63,231 bases of DNA from contig NZ_AXAZ01000048.1 in assembly GCF_000473065.1 (NCBI RefSeq), forward strand, positions 1-63,231, in the 5' to 3' direction. The position numbers and the translations under genes are program-made. Shown here piece by piece: positions 28,050 through 36,549 of the stretch; position 1 is the stretch's first letter, and each line of letters starts with the position of its first letter. The notes under the pieces were generated by a model, which saw only the letters and a program-made list of their open reading frames with translations, was not told the origin of the DNA and did not search any database. Origin of the DNA: Bradyrhizobium sp. WSM1743. Its GTDB lineage: Bacteria > Pseudomonadota > Alphaproteobacteria > Rhizobiales > Xanthobacteraceae.

Positions 28050-30347
28050 TCACCATTTGTAGGAGACGCTGGCGGTGACGCGCCGGCGGTCGCCGTAGAA
28101 GCAGGACGAGGCTGACGCGCAGCTCGCGACATAGATCTTGTCGGTCAGGTTGATCACGTTCAGCGCCGTGCGCCAGTTCTGCCATTCGTAGTGGAGCGCG
28201 AGATCGCCGAGCACGACCGCAGGAACCTCGAGCGTGTTGGCCTGGTCGGCCCAGGACGAGCCGATATAACGCACGCCGCCGCCGAAGCCGAATCCTGCGA
28301 GCGGTCCGTCCTTGAAGGTGTAGTCGGCCCAGCCGGACACCAGCATCTCGGGCGTATTGGTCGGCGTCTTACCGACCAACGCCGGATTGAGATCCTTGCT
28401 GGTGAAGAGATGATAGGCCGTGAAGGCGCCGATGAACTTCAGCTCCTTCGTGGCATTGGCCACGGCCTCGAGCTCGATGCCGCGCGACGTCACCTCACCG
28501 GTCTGGTTTTGCAACGTGGTGATGACCGGATCGGTCGTGGCCACGTTTTGACGTTTCAGGTCAAAGACCGAGGCGGTGAAGTAGCCGTCGAATCCCTTCG
28601 GCGCGACCTTGACGCCGATCTCGGCCTGCTGGCCTGTCTCCGGCAGGAACAGACGGTTCGTTGTACTATTAATGCCGATGATCGGATTGTAGCTGGTCGC
28701 GTAAGAAACGTAAGGTGCGATACCGTTGTCGAAATTATAGATCAACCCGGCTCGGCCGCTGAACCGGCTGTCATCGCGACTTGCGACGGTCGCGCCGGTG
28801 TCCCGGGCGGCCTGCGTCGTCTCGACCCAATCGTTGCGGCCGCTCAGCACCAGTGTGAAGTTGCCGAGCTTCATCTGGTCCTGGACATAGGTGCCGGCCT
28901 GCTTCTGCGTGATGCGGAAATTGGTCTGGAACTGAGGCGCCGCGAACGGAATATCGCCCAAGCCGTAGGACGGATTGAACACGTTGATCGAAGGAATGGC
29001 ACCGACTTCGAACAGCTGGTAGTCGTCGATCTGATAGCCTCTCAGGTCGACCCCGAACAGCATCGTGTGCCTGACCGGGCCTGTATTGAAGCGATACTCG
29101 AGCTGGTTGTCGAGATTGGCCTGATTGGCGGTGTCCTTCGCATACCAATTGTAGCGCGCGAGAGAGGCCGTGTTGACGTCGGTCCAGCCGCTGCCGACAT
29201 AACCGCGATAGGTCACGTCGACATGCGCAAACCGCGCGTTCTGCCGGAACGTCAAGTCGTCAGTGAGATGGCGCTCGAACTGATAGCCGAGCATTTCCTG
29301 CTCGCGCGTGAACTTGTCGACACTGGGATCGCCGACGAAGAAGCTGGTCGGAATCTTGCCGAACGGAGCGTTGGTTACTGTGCCTTGGTAGGGCAGGAAG
29401 TTGATACCGCGGGTGTCCGTCTTCGACGCCGATGCGAGAACCGTGAAGGTCGTATCGGCATCAGGCTTCCAGGTGAACGACGGTGCGATGAAGTAGTTGT
29501 TGTCAGGCGTAAAGTCGACCTGCGTGCCGCCGTTCCTGACTTCGCCGACGACTCGGTAGAACAGCTTTCCGTCCTGGGGCTGCGTCGCGACCGGCCCGCC
29601 GAAATCGAAGCCGACATAGGCGTTGCCGAAGTTGTTGACGCCGGTCTCGATGTAGCGGATCGGCTCTGCCGGCGGCATCTTGCTGATGACGTTGACGATG
29701 CCGCTCGGGCTCGATCCGCCATAGAGCACCGCGGACGGACCGCGCAGCACCTCGACGCGTTCCATGTTGGACGGCGGCAGACGCCAGCTCGCATAGGCCG
29801 TGTAGAACAGCTGCATACCGTCGAGGAATAGTCCGATGTCGTCGGACTTGAAGCCGCGGATCAGCCACCAATCGTTGCGCGTGTCCGCACCGAAGGTCCC
29901 TGCCCGCACGCCGGCGGTGTAGCGCAGGACCTCATCGAGCTTGTTCGGCTTCTGGTCGCGGATCTGCTCGGCACCGATGACGGACACCGCCTGCGGCGTC
30001 TCCATGATTGGCGTGTTGGTCTTGGTGCCTGACGAACTGCGGCCGGCGACGTAGCCGTTCACCGGCCCGCGTGGCGTCTCCACGAAGCCGACTTCGCGCC
30101 GCGGCTGCGGCCTGTTCCTGGCGGGGGTCTGCACCGAGATCCGCGTCGCGCGGCGCTGAGGGGTCGCCGCGGCGCGGCGGCGCGCTTCCGGCGCTGTGAC
30201 CGTCACCGACGGAATGTTCTGCGCGCCACTCTGCACGGAAGATTGTGCGAGCGATGCCTGCGGCATCAAGACCCAAGCGGATGCGGTCGCCAACACGGCC
30301 GACCGCAGCATTCCAAGACTGTTCAACGCGCCACCCCAAAGCTGCAT
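28050..30347 (-). CDS. TonB-dependent siderophore receptor
   Basis: An outer-membrane beta-barrel that imports a ferric siderophore using TonB energy. From the ATG at 30347 the product is 765 residues: a signal peptide ending ...PQASLAQ, an Arg/Pro-rich linker with a TonB-box-like SVTVTAPE, a plug domain (TPQAVSVIGAEQIRDQKPNKL, then RVEVLRGPSAVLYGGSSPSGIVN) and a long barrel ending in the aromatic-terminated TASVSYKW. The start at 30383 would put 12 polar residues before the signal and is less likely. There is no N-terminal signalling domain. No siderophore synthesis gene is adjacent, so it probably takes up a foreign siderophore. The ligand is unknown. Confidence 0.93.
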   Translation of the reverse strand: MQLWGGALNSLGMLRSAVLATASAWVLMPQASLAQSSVQSGAQNIPSVTVTAPEARRRAAATPQRRATRISVQTPARNRPQPRREVGFVETPRGPVNGYVAGRSSSGTKTNTPIMETPQAVSVIGAEQIRDQKPNKLDEVLRYTAGVRAGTFGADTRNDWWLIRGFKSDDIGLFLDGMQLFYTAYASWRLPPSNMERVEVLRGPSAVLYGGSSPSGIVNVISKMPPAEPIRYIETGVNNFGNAYVGFDFGGPVATQPQDGKLFYRVVGEVRNGGTQVDFTPDNNYFIAPSFTWKPDADTTFTVLASASKTDTRGINFLPYQGTVTNAPFGKIPTSFFVGDPSVDKFTREQEMLGYQFERHLTDDLTFRQNARFAHVDVTYRGYVGSGWTDVNTASLARYNWYAKDTANQANLDNQLEYRFNTGPVRHTMLFGVDLRGYQIDDYQLFEVGAIPSINVFNPSYGLGDIPFAAPQFQTNFRITQKQAGTYVQDQMKLGNFTLVLSGRNDWVETTQAARDTGATVASRDDSRFSGRAGLIYNFDNGIAPYVSYATSYNPIIGINSTTNRLFLPETGQQAEIGVKVAPKGFDGYFTASVFDLKRQNVATTDPVITTLQNQTGEVTSRGIELEAVANATKELKFIGAFTAYHLFTSKDLNPALVGKTPTNTPEMLVSGWADYTFKDGPLAGFGFGGGVRYIGSSWADQANTLEVPAVVLGDLALHYEWQNWRTALNVINLTDKIYVASCASASSCFYGDRRRVTASVSYKW

Positions 30348-30432
30348 GTTCGATGCGTCATGCCGCCTGTCCCCGGATGGCATGCGCTTGCGATGACGCT
30401 TATGTGAGGGCGCGCGATTTCCCTAATTGAAA

Positions 30433-30457
30433 GCTTCTTAGAAAGGCTCTTAGAAGC
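30433..30457. promoter_or_regulatory. Candidate operator upstream of the TonB receptor (paired TTAGAA boxes)
   Basis: Two TTAGAA boxes at 30438-30443 and 30450-30455, 12 bases apart, lie within a dyad with arms GCTTCT (30433-30438) and AGAAGC (30452-30457). The site is about 90 bases upstream of the receptor start. TTAGAA/TTCTAA half-sites resemble the iron control elements bound by Irr in rhizobia, although the consensus is normally an inverted pair. MarR binding is another possibility. Confidence 0.3.
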
Positions 30458-30485
30458 ACTCCAATAGTTCCGCGTGTTGCAGCGA

Positions 30486-31001
30486 TCAGCGCGAATTCTT
30501 CTCGCTCTCGAGCATCTCGGCGGCGATCGCCGTGAGCTGATCGACCTGCCGCAGCAATGCATCGAGCTCGGCTTCGCTCAGATGTTCCAGCAGGCGCCGG
30601 TTGCGCGCCTGCGCGCCGTCGACGATCGCATCATGCGCGGCGAGGCCCGTCGCGGTCAGCGAGATCAGCACCTCGCGGCTGTCCTTCGGATTGGCCGTTT
30701 TCGCGATCAGCTTGCGCGACAGCAGATTTGCCAGTGCACGGCTGATCTGTCCCTTGTCCTGGCCGACGGCTTCGGCGAGCCGTGCCACGCTCATCGGCGG
30801 CCGCCGGCCGAGCGAGGCGACGAGACCGAACTCGACCGAGTTCAGTCCAGTCAGGCGCTTGTAACGCAGGATGGCGCCGCGCTTGAGCAAATTGGCAAGC
30901 ACCATCAGCCGCGACGACAGCATCACGGTGATCGGCGCCGCCGGCGCGCTCTCGTCCGTTTCCGACGAGGTCGACCCGCCCCTGCTCTCGGTCTGGCTCA
31001 T
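30486..31001 (-). CDS. MarR family transcriptional regulator
   Basis: The 171-residue product has a winged-helix DNA-binding domain: FGLVASLGRRPPMSVARLAEAVGQDKGQISRALANLLSRKLI then KTANPKDSREVLISLT for the wing (quoted in parts). The first 35 residues are polar and probably disordered. I chose the ATG at 31001 (MSQTESRGG); the frame is open 12 codons further up. It lies 138 bases upstream of the siderophore receptor on the same strand, so it may regulate that gene or be co-transcribed with it. Effector unknown. Confidence 0.88.
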   Translation of the reverse strand: MSQTESRGGSTSSETDESAPAAPITVMLSSRLMVLANLLKRGAILRYKRLTGLNSVEFGLVASLGRRPPMSVARLAEAVGQDKGQISRALANLLSRKLIAKTANPKDSREVLISLTATGLAAHDAIVDGAQARNRRLLEHLSEAELDALLRQVDQLTAIAAEMLESEKNSR

Positions 31002-31275
31002 GCTTCCACCTCTCCCAAGAAAGCCGGGGTGTGCCAACCCCCGGTCACGGCGGGCGCAAATAAGCCACCGCGAGGACCGCTCGAAGTTGTGAGCCGCGCG
31101 ATCCGGGATGACATAGGCCGGGCGGCCGCCTCACGCCGCTCCAGGCCACCAGCCCGGCGAAACCAAGCGGGCGCATTAATGAAACCATTTTGCGGAACCC
31201 GCGAAACCATCCGGAAACAGATGGCCGCTAGAAGAAGAGCCCATAGACGGCGGCAAAGCCCGTCGGGAGGCTCAG

Positions 31276-31479
31276 ATGAACCACTCTATTCACTCTGCTG
31301 ATCGTGCGACCCACCTGAAAATCGTGGTGGTGGCGCTGGTGGCCGGCATCGTCGTGGCCGGCTTCGGGATCGCAGCCCGCACCCATGCCGATTACAGCCA
31401 GACCGCCCAGTCCACCCATGTGATCAAGGCCGGCAAGCCGGTCGTGGTGACGAGCGCGGGGACGTCGGAGATTCGCTGA
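31276..31479 (+). CDS. Small secreted or membrane-anchored protein, 67 aa, unknown
   Basis: The ATG at 31276 follows GGGAGG by 5 bases. The product has a polar start, one hydrophobic helix (IVVVALVAGIVVAGFGIAA), ARTHADYSQTAQS and a short tail ending TSAGTSEIR. A strong terminator follows 26 bases later. The pattern suggests a signal peptide or single-span anchor. Family not recognised. Confidence 0.72.
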   Translation: MNHSIHSADRATHLKIVVVALVAGIVVAGFGIAARTHADYSQTAQSTHVIKAGKPVVVTSAGTSEIR

Positions 31480-31504
31480 TACGGCCTCTTCCGAGCTGAC
31501 CAAT

Positions 31505-31527
31505 GGCCGCCTCCGGGCGGCCTTTTT
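31505..31527 (+). terminator. Intrinsic terminator after the 67-aa gene
   Basis: A perfect 7-base stem GGCCGCC (31505-31511) and GGCGGCC (31516-31522) with a TCCG loop is followed directly by five Ts. Confidence 0.85.
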
Positions 31528-31638
31528 CGTTTTCCAGAGCAATGCTTAGCCGGGACGCCCTGGGGAAGCGCAACGTCCTTGACTTCACCATGTCCCCCCT
31601 TTAAGTCCCCCTCGTTCCGCGCGCGTCCAGCGAACCAC

Positions 31639-31715
<77 letters not shown>

Positions 31716-31919
31716 TTTTGGCAACCCTCTCATAGTCTTAGCCCGAACTTCTCGACGCCTTTCGCGGCTCTGCCAGCGATTGCAGGCGCCCGGAGGGAAC
31801 TCTCGGCATAGTCAGGCGGCGCCCGAATCGTCTACGCCTGAAAGGACTTAGAGGGATCCCCACGCATTCTCGGCTTTTCCAGGGACTCCCTGTCATTGGA
31901 CAACGCCAGGAGGCCAATC

Positions 31920-32234
31920 ATGGCTAAGAAGGATTCGGCGAAGAAGGCAGCCGCTCCCGCCACCATCACGCTCAAGCACCTCGCCGCCGACATTGCGGAG
32001 CGCCAGGACCTGTCGAAAAAGCACGCCGAAGCCGTCCTGACCGACATGGTCGACCTGATCGCCAAGCACCTCAAGAAGGGCGACCGTGTCCGTATCGTGG
32101 GCCTTGGCATCCTCCAGGTCCGCAAGCGCGCCGCCCGCACCGGCCGCAATCCTGCCACCGGCGAGGCGATTCACATCAAGGCCAGCCGGAAGGTCGCGTT
32201 CCGCCCGGTGAAGGAACTGAAAGAGGCGATCTGA
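31920..32234 (+). CDS. HU-family DNA-binding protein with Lys/Ala-rich N-terminal tail
   Basis: A nucleoid-associated protein that bends and coats DNA. The 104-residue product has a short basic tail (MAKKDSAKKAAAPATI), then the HU/IHF fold with LGILQVRKRAARTGRNPATGEAI forming the DNA-binding arm. The start at 31920 follows CAGGAGG. Eight codons upstream lie another in-frame start with no good ribosome site. In many Rhizobiales the hup gene follows lon directly; here it is about 18 kb away and on the opposite strand. Confidence 0.9.
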   Translation: MAKKDSAKKAAAPATITLKHLAADIAERQDLSKKHAEAVLTDMVDLIAKHLKKGDRVRIVGLGILQVRKRAARTGRNPATGEAIHIKASRKVAFRPVKELKEAI

Positions 32235-32271
32235 GATCACCCTTCGTTAAGCCTGATCTGATCTCGTTCCG

Positions 32272-32293
32272 GCCGCATCGCGGCCCGCTTTTC
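32272..32293 (+). terminator. Intrinsic terminator after the HU-family gene
   Basis: The stem GGCCGC (32272-32277), loop ATC and GCGGCC (32281-32286) are followed by CCGCTTTT. The T-run is short, so the call is moderate. Confidence 0.6.
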
Positions 32294-32352
32294 TGATATA
32301 CCGCCTGCTTCCCCAAGACCTGCTCCCTAAAGACCCGGCGGTTTGACCAGAA

Positions 32353-33603
32353 ATGTCCTCCCTCACCTTTTCGCATACCGTGACCGAGCGCTTCCTGCGC
32401 TACGTCACCATCGATACCCAGTCCGATCCGGAATCCCCTCGCTCGCCCTCGACCGAGAAGCAGAAGGATCTCGGCCGCGTGCTCGCCGCCGAGCTGAAGG
32501 CCATGGGCGTTGCCGACGCCCATCTCGACGATTACGGCTACGTCTACGGAACGATCCCGGCCAACACCGACAAGAAGGTGCCGGTGATCTGCTTCTGCTC
32601 GCATATGGACACCTCGCCGGATGTCACAGGCAAGGACGTCAAACCGCAGGTCGTGAAGAATTATCGCGGCGGCGATATCGTGCTGCCGGGCGACACCAGC
32701 CAGGTGATCCGCTTCGCCGAGCACCCCGCGCTGAAGAGCCAGATCGGCAACGACATCATCACCACCGACGGCACCACGCTGCTGGGGGCCGACAACAAGG
32801 CCGGCGTCGCCGAGATCATGGATGCCGCGCATTTCTTCCTCAACAACCCCGATGTGAAGCACGGCACCATCAAGATCCTGTTCACCCCGGACGAGGAGAT
32901 CGGCCGCGGCGTCGACAATGTCGACCTGAAGAAGCTGGGCGCCGATTTCGCTTACACCATGGACGGCGAGAGCGCCGGCTGCGTCGAGGACGAGACGTTC
33001 TCGGCCGACGGCGCCACCATCACCATCAATGGCGTCAGCGCCCATCCCGGCTACGCCAAGGGCAAGATGGAGCACGCGATCAAGATCGCCGCCGCCATCG
33101 TCGAGCGGTTGCCGAAGGAGGGCTGCTCGCCTGAGACGACCTCGGGCAAGCAGGGCTTTCTGCATCCGATCGGCATCGAAGGCGCGCTGGAACAGGCGAC
33201 GCTTTCCTTCATCGTCCGTGACTTCACCGAGGAAGGCTTGCGGGAGAAGGAGGTCCTGCTCGAGAGCATCGTCAAGGACGTGATGAAGGACTATCCGCGC
33301 TCGACCTACAAGTTCGAGGTGAAGGAGCAGTACCGCAACATGAAGCAGGTGATCGATCGTCACCCGCACGTTCTCGAATACGCCATCGAGGCCATCCGCC
33401 GTACCGGCCTGCGCCCGATCCGCACGGCGATCCGCGGCGGCACCGACGGCTCGCGCCTGTCCTTCATGGGCCTGCCCTGCCCCAACATCTTCGCCGGCGA
33501 GCACGCGTTTCATTCGCGGCTCGAATGGGTCAGCCGGCAGGACATGGAAAAGGCGGTGCAGACCATCGTGCATCTGGCGATGATCTGGGAAGAGCGCGCC
33601 TAG
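32353..33603 (+). CDS. pepT: Peptidase T (tripeptidase)
   Basis: A cytoplasmic M20-family zinc aminotripeptidase, 416 residues. Visible motifs are CFCSHMDTSPDVTG (first metal histidine and the nearby aspartate), LLGADNKAGVAEIMDAA, FTPDEEIGRGVDNVD with the catalytic glutamate pair, and RGGTDGSRLSFMGLPCPNIFAG. The start is the ATG at 32353; no strong ribosome site is visible before it. Length fits the family. Confidence 0.95.
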   Translation: MSSLTFSHTVTERFLRYVTIDTQSDPESPRSPSTEKQKDLGRVLAAELKAMGVADAHLDDYGYVYGTIPANTDKKVPVICFCSHMDTSPDVTGKDVKPQVVKNYRGGDIVLPGDTSQVIRFAEHPALKSQIGNDIITTDGTTLLGADNKAGVAEIMDAAHFFLNNPDVKHGTIKILFTPDEEIGRGVDNVDLKKLGADFAYTMDGESAGCVEDETFSADGATITINGVSAHPGYAKGKMEHAIKIAAAIVERLPKEGCSPETTSGKQGFLHPIGIEGALEQATLSFIVRDFTEEGLREKEVLLESIVKDVMKDYPRSTYKFEVKEQYRNMKQVIDRHPHVLEYAIEAIRRTGLRPIRTAIRGGTDGSRLSFMGLPCPNIFAGEHAFHSRLEWVSRQDMEKAVQTIVHLAMIWEERA

Positions 33604-33698
33604 CCGTCGACCGGATTCAGGTCCGCGCCCGCGCCGGCAAGTCGTTTGCGAGCGCGGCCAGGCACTAAGCGGCTCCCCAGCCCGGCAGGATCAGGGCT

Positions 33699-34880
33699 AT
33701 GATCAAATTGCCCGCGCACGCATCGCCCGCTTTCACGTTCGTACTGACGATGGGCGTGGTCAACCTGTTCGGCGACGTCACTTACGAGGGCGGCGCGAGC
33801 ATCAATGGTCCCTTCATGGCCTCGCTCGGCGCAAGCGCGGCGGCGGTCAGCATCACAGCCGGTGCGGGTGAGTTCCTCGGCTATTCGCTGCGGCTCGGTG
33901 CTGGTTATCTCGCAGACCGCACCGGTCGCTATTGGCTCATCACCTTCGCTGGTTACGTCATCAACCTGTTTGCGGTTCCAGCCATGGCCCTTGCCTGGAA
34001 TTGGCAGACGGCAGCCGCATTCATTCTTGCCGAAAGAATCGGACGCGCGCTGCGCAAGCCGACGGTCGAGGCGATGCTCTCCTACACGACGGGCGAGCTC
34101 GGCAAGGGATGGGTCTACGCTGTCAACACCGCGCTGGACGAGATCGGGGCTACCATTGGCCCGCTTCTGATCGCCCTGGTCCTGTTCCTGAAAGGAGATT
34201 ATCGGACTGGTTATGCGCTTCTGCTGATATCCGCCGTGTCCGCGCTCCTCGCACTGGTCGTCGCACGCGTGAATTTCCCGTTGCCGTCACGGCTCGAGCA
34301 GGGACAGACGGCGCCGGCGCGAAGCTTCGCCCTGCCGTATTGGCTGTACATGCTGGCGGGCGCCTTGTTTGCCGCCGGCCTGATGAGCTTCGAGCTGATC
34401 TCGTACCATCTGTCAAAATCGAAGGTCGCATCCGAGCAGTGGATTCCGGTCTTGCTGGCGGCCTCGACGGCGTTCGGCGTGCTCGCGAGTCTCGCTCTAG
34501 GCAGGCTCTACGATCACCTCGGTCTCCCCGTGGTGATCGGCGCGGTGTGCCTCTCCGCCCCGTTCTCGCCGCTCGTGTTCCTCGGAGACTTTCAACTGGT
34601 GCTCATCGGCATGCTGTTGTGGGGCGTTGGCTACGCGACGCAGGATACCCTGCTCAAGGCGCTCGTCGCCGAGGTGCTTCCCGAGGGAAAGCGCAACCTG
34701 GCGTTCGGTCTGTACTACGCTGGTTATGGCGTTGGGTGGCTGGTCGGCAGCATCGTCACCGGCCTCCTGTACGACCGCTCGATGACGGCGCTGATCGTGT
34801 TTTCGATTGCGATGCAGCTATTGGCGGTGCCGGTCTTTGCCCTGGCGCGGCGAACGCAAGCGCAACCAGCCACCCAGTGA
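33699..34880 (+). CDS. MFS transporter
   Basis: A 393-residue major facilitator superfamily permease with about twelve hydrophobic segments. Early landmarks are MGVVNLFGDVTYEGGASINGPFM and the loop LGAGYLADRTGRYW, matching the MFS motif between helices 2 and 3; a second-half loop reads LGRLYDHLGLPVV. The N-terminal pattern is typical of a conserved MFS group of unknown substrate. It runs alone on the plus strand and converges with the membrane protein gene at 34944. Confidence 0.88.
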   Translation: MIKLPAHASPAFTFVLTMGVVNLFGDVTYEGGASINGPFMASLGASAAAVSITAGAGEFLGYSLRLGAGYLADRTGRYWLITFAGYVINLFAVPAMALAWNWQTAAAFILAERIGRALRKPTVEAMLSYTTGELGKGWVYAVNTALDEIGATIGPLLIALVLFLKGDYRTGYALLLISAVSALLALVVARVNFPLPSRLEQGQTAPARSFALPYWLYMLAGALFAAGLMSFELISYHLSKSKVASEQWIPVLLAASTAFGVLASLALGRLYDHLGLPVVIGAVCLSAPFSPLVFLGDFQLVLIGMLLWGVGYATQDTLLKALVAEVLPEGKRNLAFGLYYAGYGVGWLVGSIVTGLLYDRSMTALIVFSIAMQLLAVPVFALARRTQAQPATQ

Positions 34881-34943
34881 GAGCCAGGGACGTCGGCCGC
34901 CCCCCGCCAACGAGCGCGGCCGACACGATCTTGCGTGACGATC

Positions 34944-35834
34944 CTACGGCACCGGCATCGCGCGCGGATTGCGATGGAAGCGGTTGGAGCTCGCCATCCA
35001 GTTCGGCAACGGTTCTCCATCGCGATGCCGCCCGCCGGCGACGGCTGCAGCCCAGGCCACCGCGGCGCCGACCAGGGTCGCGGCTGCGACCGAGAACGCC
35101 ACGATGATCGAGTTGCGTCGCGCACGGTTGATGGCCGTCTTGGACTCTGCGATCAGGGTGTCGACCCGCCGTTCGGCGTCAGGTGCCGCGAGGCCCGTCA
35201 CAGCCGCGACCTGCTGCACGAGGTAGGCCCGGTCATCGGTGCTGACGCCGCTGTGGCTGGACGAAGTCATCAGGATGCGTCCCGCTTCGGCGCGGGCTTC
35301 CCTCAGATCAGTGTTCGGCGCGCGGCGCGGCGCGCGGAACAGCTTGTCGAGCTCATAGCTCAACAGGGGCTCGGCGGCTGACGTGTTGCTCGCCGAGCTG
35401 CGCATCGGCGAACGGTCGATCGCAGCAGCGCCGAGAAGCGCGAGCAGAGCTGCGCCGAGGAGCACAGCGAGAGCCCAGGCGGTCAGGCCATGCAAGCCGT
35501 CGCGCCGCTCGCCATCATCCTCGATCTTGGCCGGCGTCGGCGCCGGTTGCGTTGTCCGGCCGGCGACGTAGCCGCCGAAGCCGAAGCTAATGATGGCCTG
35601 GATGATCAGATACAGCCCGGAGAGCAGCGCCAGCGCAGCCGAGGCATCGCGCCACGACGGCGAGGCCGAACTGACGCCAAGGCCGATGGCAACACCAAAG
35701 CCCAGCAGGATGAACGACATTGCGCCTGCAGCAAGTGCGCCTGCGAACACCGAGCTCCACTGGATGGCTCGAGGCGCGTCGATCGCCAGGCCGCCTTCCA
35801 TGACCTCTTCCCGCATGAGAGTTTCAACCGTCAT
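34944..35834 (-). CDS. Multi-pass membrane protein, paralogue of the protein at 46402-47016
   Basis: The 296-residue product has four predicted helices: VFAGALAAGAMSFILLGFGV, LALLSGLYLIIQAIISFGFG, LTAWALAVLLGAALLALLGA and a C-terminal IIVAFSVAAATLVGAAVAWA. An extracytoplasmic or cytoplasmic loop of about 110 residues lies between helices 3 and 4. The first half aligns by eye with the protein at 46402 (WS.V.AG...A......GLGVGL, then G.GGYVAG, then GL.HGLTAWAL). Similar proteins are, as I recall, annotated only as PhnA-like membrane proteins in Bradyrhizobium. A 24-residue micro-protein gene lies 10 bases upstream on the same strand. Function unknown. Confidence 0.78.
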   Translation of the reverse strand: MTVETLMREEVMEGGLAIDAPRAIQWSSVFAGALAAGAMSFILLGFGVAIGLGVSSASPSWRDASAALALLSGLYLIIQAIISFGFGGYVAGRTTQPAPTPAKIEDDGERRDGLHGLTAWALAVLLGAALLALLGAAAIDRSPMRSSASNTSAAEPLLSYELDKLFRAPRRAPNTDLREARAEAGRILMTSSSHSGVSTDDRAYLVQQVAAVTGLAAPDAERRVDTLIAESKTAINRARRNSIIVAFSVAAATLVGAAVAWAAAVAGGRHRDGEPLPNWMASSNRFHRNPRAMPVP

Positions 35835-35844
35835 CGCGGCGCTC

Positions 35845-35919
35845 TCAGCGCAGACCGAAGAACGACAGGATCGCCATGATGACGACGATCAAGCCGATCA
35901 GATAAATCAGTCCGTCCAT
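35845..35919 (-). CDS. 24-residue single-helix micro-protein
   Basis: The ATG at 35919 is preceded by GAGGAGG, a near-perfect ribosome site. The product reads MDGLIYLIGLIVVIM and then AILSFFGLR, a single hydrophobic helix with a positively charged C terminus, followed by TGA. It ends 10 bases before the start of the 296-aa membrane protein, so the two are probably translated from one mRNA. Its length is below usual annotation cut-offs. I recall near-identical short peptides in other alphaproteobacteria without known role. Confidence 0.75.
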   Translation of the reverse strand: MDGLIYLIGLIVVIMAILSFFGLR

Positions 35920-35993
35920 TGTCCGTCCTCCTCAGTTTCTTCTGCTCGCTAATCGCGAGGTATGAGGAACGTTCCAAATCGGACAGATCGTCG

Positions 35994-36018
35994 GGAACGA
36001 ATTGGAGAGACGCAGGTT
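35994..36018 (+). promoter_or_regulatory. EcfG-like promoter candidate ahead of a terminator
   Basis: GGAAC (35994-35998), 16 bases, then GGTT (36015-36018), one mismatch from the GGAAC-N16-CGTT consensus of the alphaproteobacterial general-stress sigma factor EcfG. A second GGAAC at 35966-35970 is followed after 18 bases by CGTC. Either could drive a short transcript ending at the hairpin at 36058-36086. Weak evidence on its own. Confidence 0.3.
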
Positions 36019-36057
36019 ACATGCTCTGTCCCAAGGATAGAGAGTGTGAGCACATGA

Positions 36058-36089
36058 GGCCTCAGCCGGTTCGTCCGGCTGGGGCCTTT
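36058..36089 (+). terminator. Strong hairpin, probable intrinsic terminator
   Basis: GGCCTCAGCCGG (36058-36069), loop TTCGT, CCGGCTGGGGCC (36075-36086), a 12-pair stem with one G-U type pair, followed by TTTC. No recognised gene ends just before it on the plus strand, so it may close a short noncoding transcript started near 36020. Confidence 0.55.
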
Positions 36090-36193
36090 CCGCGTGGCAG
36101 TCAGCTTGCCCGTCCCTGTCCTATGTTAACGACGCCGGGGCCGGGATCATCAAAGATGCGATTGGGGCGGAACCTCCAAATCAGGAGATGCGC

Positions 36194-36430
36194 GTGGATC
36201 GCAGAACGGCGTGCCTGCAGCAGGCCAATGCATTCCGGGAGAAGGCCCTCGCCGATCCCGAGCACCACGACCAATGGATCGATGAAGCCATCAAATGGCT
36301 GGAACGGGCGATGGAAGCGAGCTGTCACGCCGTCATCACCATGGAGGCTGACGGCGGCGGCGACGCTCCGGAGCTGGCCCCCACGATCGAAGCCATGGCC
36401 CCGCATCGGCCCGTCATTATCCGCCAGTGA
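36194..36430 (+). CDS. Conserved-looking small soluble protein, about 78 aa
   Basis: The reading frame starts with ATG at 36188 or, more likely, GTG at 36194, because CAGGAG ends immediately before the ATG but six bases before the GTG. The product is acidic/neutral and largely helical in the first half (QANAFREKALADPEHHDQWIDEAIKWLERAMEA) quoted here only as QANAFREKALADPEHH and WIDEAIKWLERAM, then carries an acidic-Gly stretch (EADGGGDAPEL). No membrane segment. Family not recognised. Confidence 0.55.
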   Translation: MDRRTACLQQANAFREKALADPEHHDQWIDEAIKWLERAMEASCHAVITMEADGGGDAPELAPTIEAMAPHRPVIIRQ

Positions 36431-36549
36431 GAGGCGTTGGCGACGTGTGCACCGCGGCGGCATTGTTCCAGGGACGTAACAATGTTGCGGGTCGACACTG
36501 TTCCCGCGCCCATGCTAGGCCGAGCGCAGACCGCAACCAGAGTGACGTC

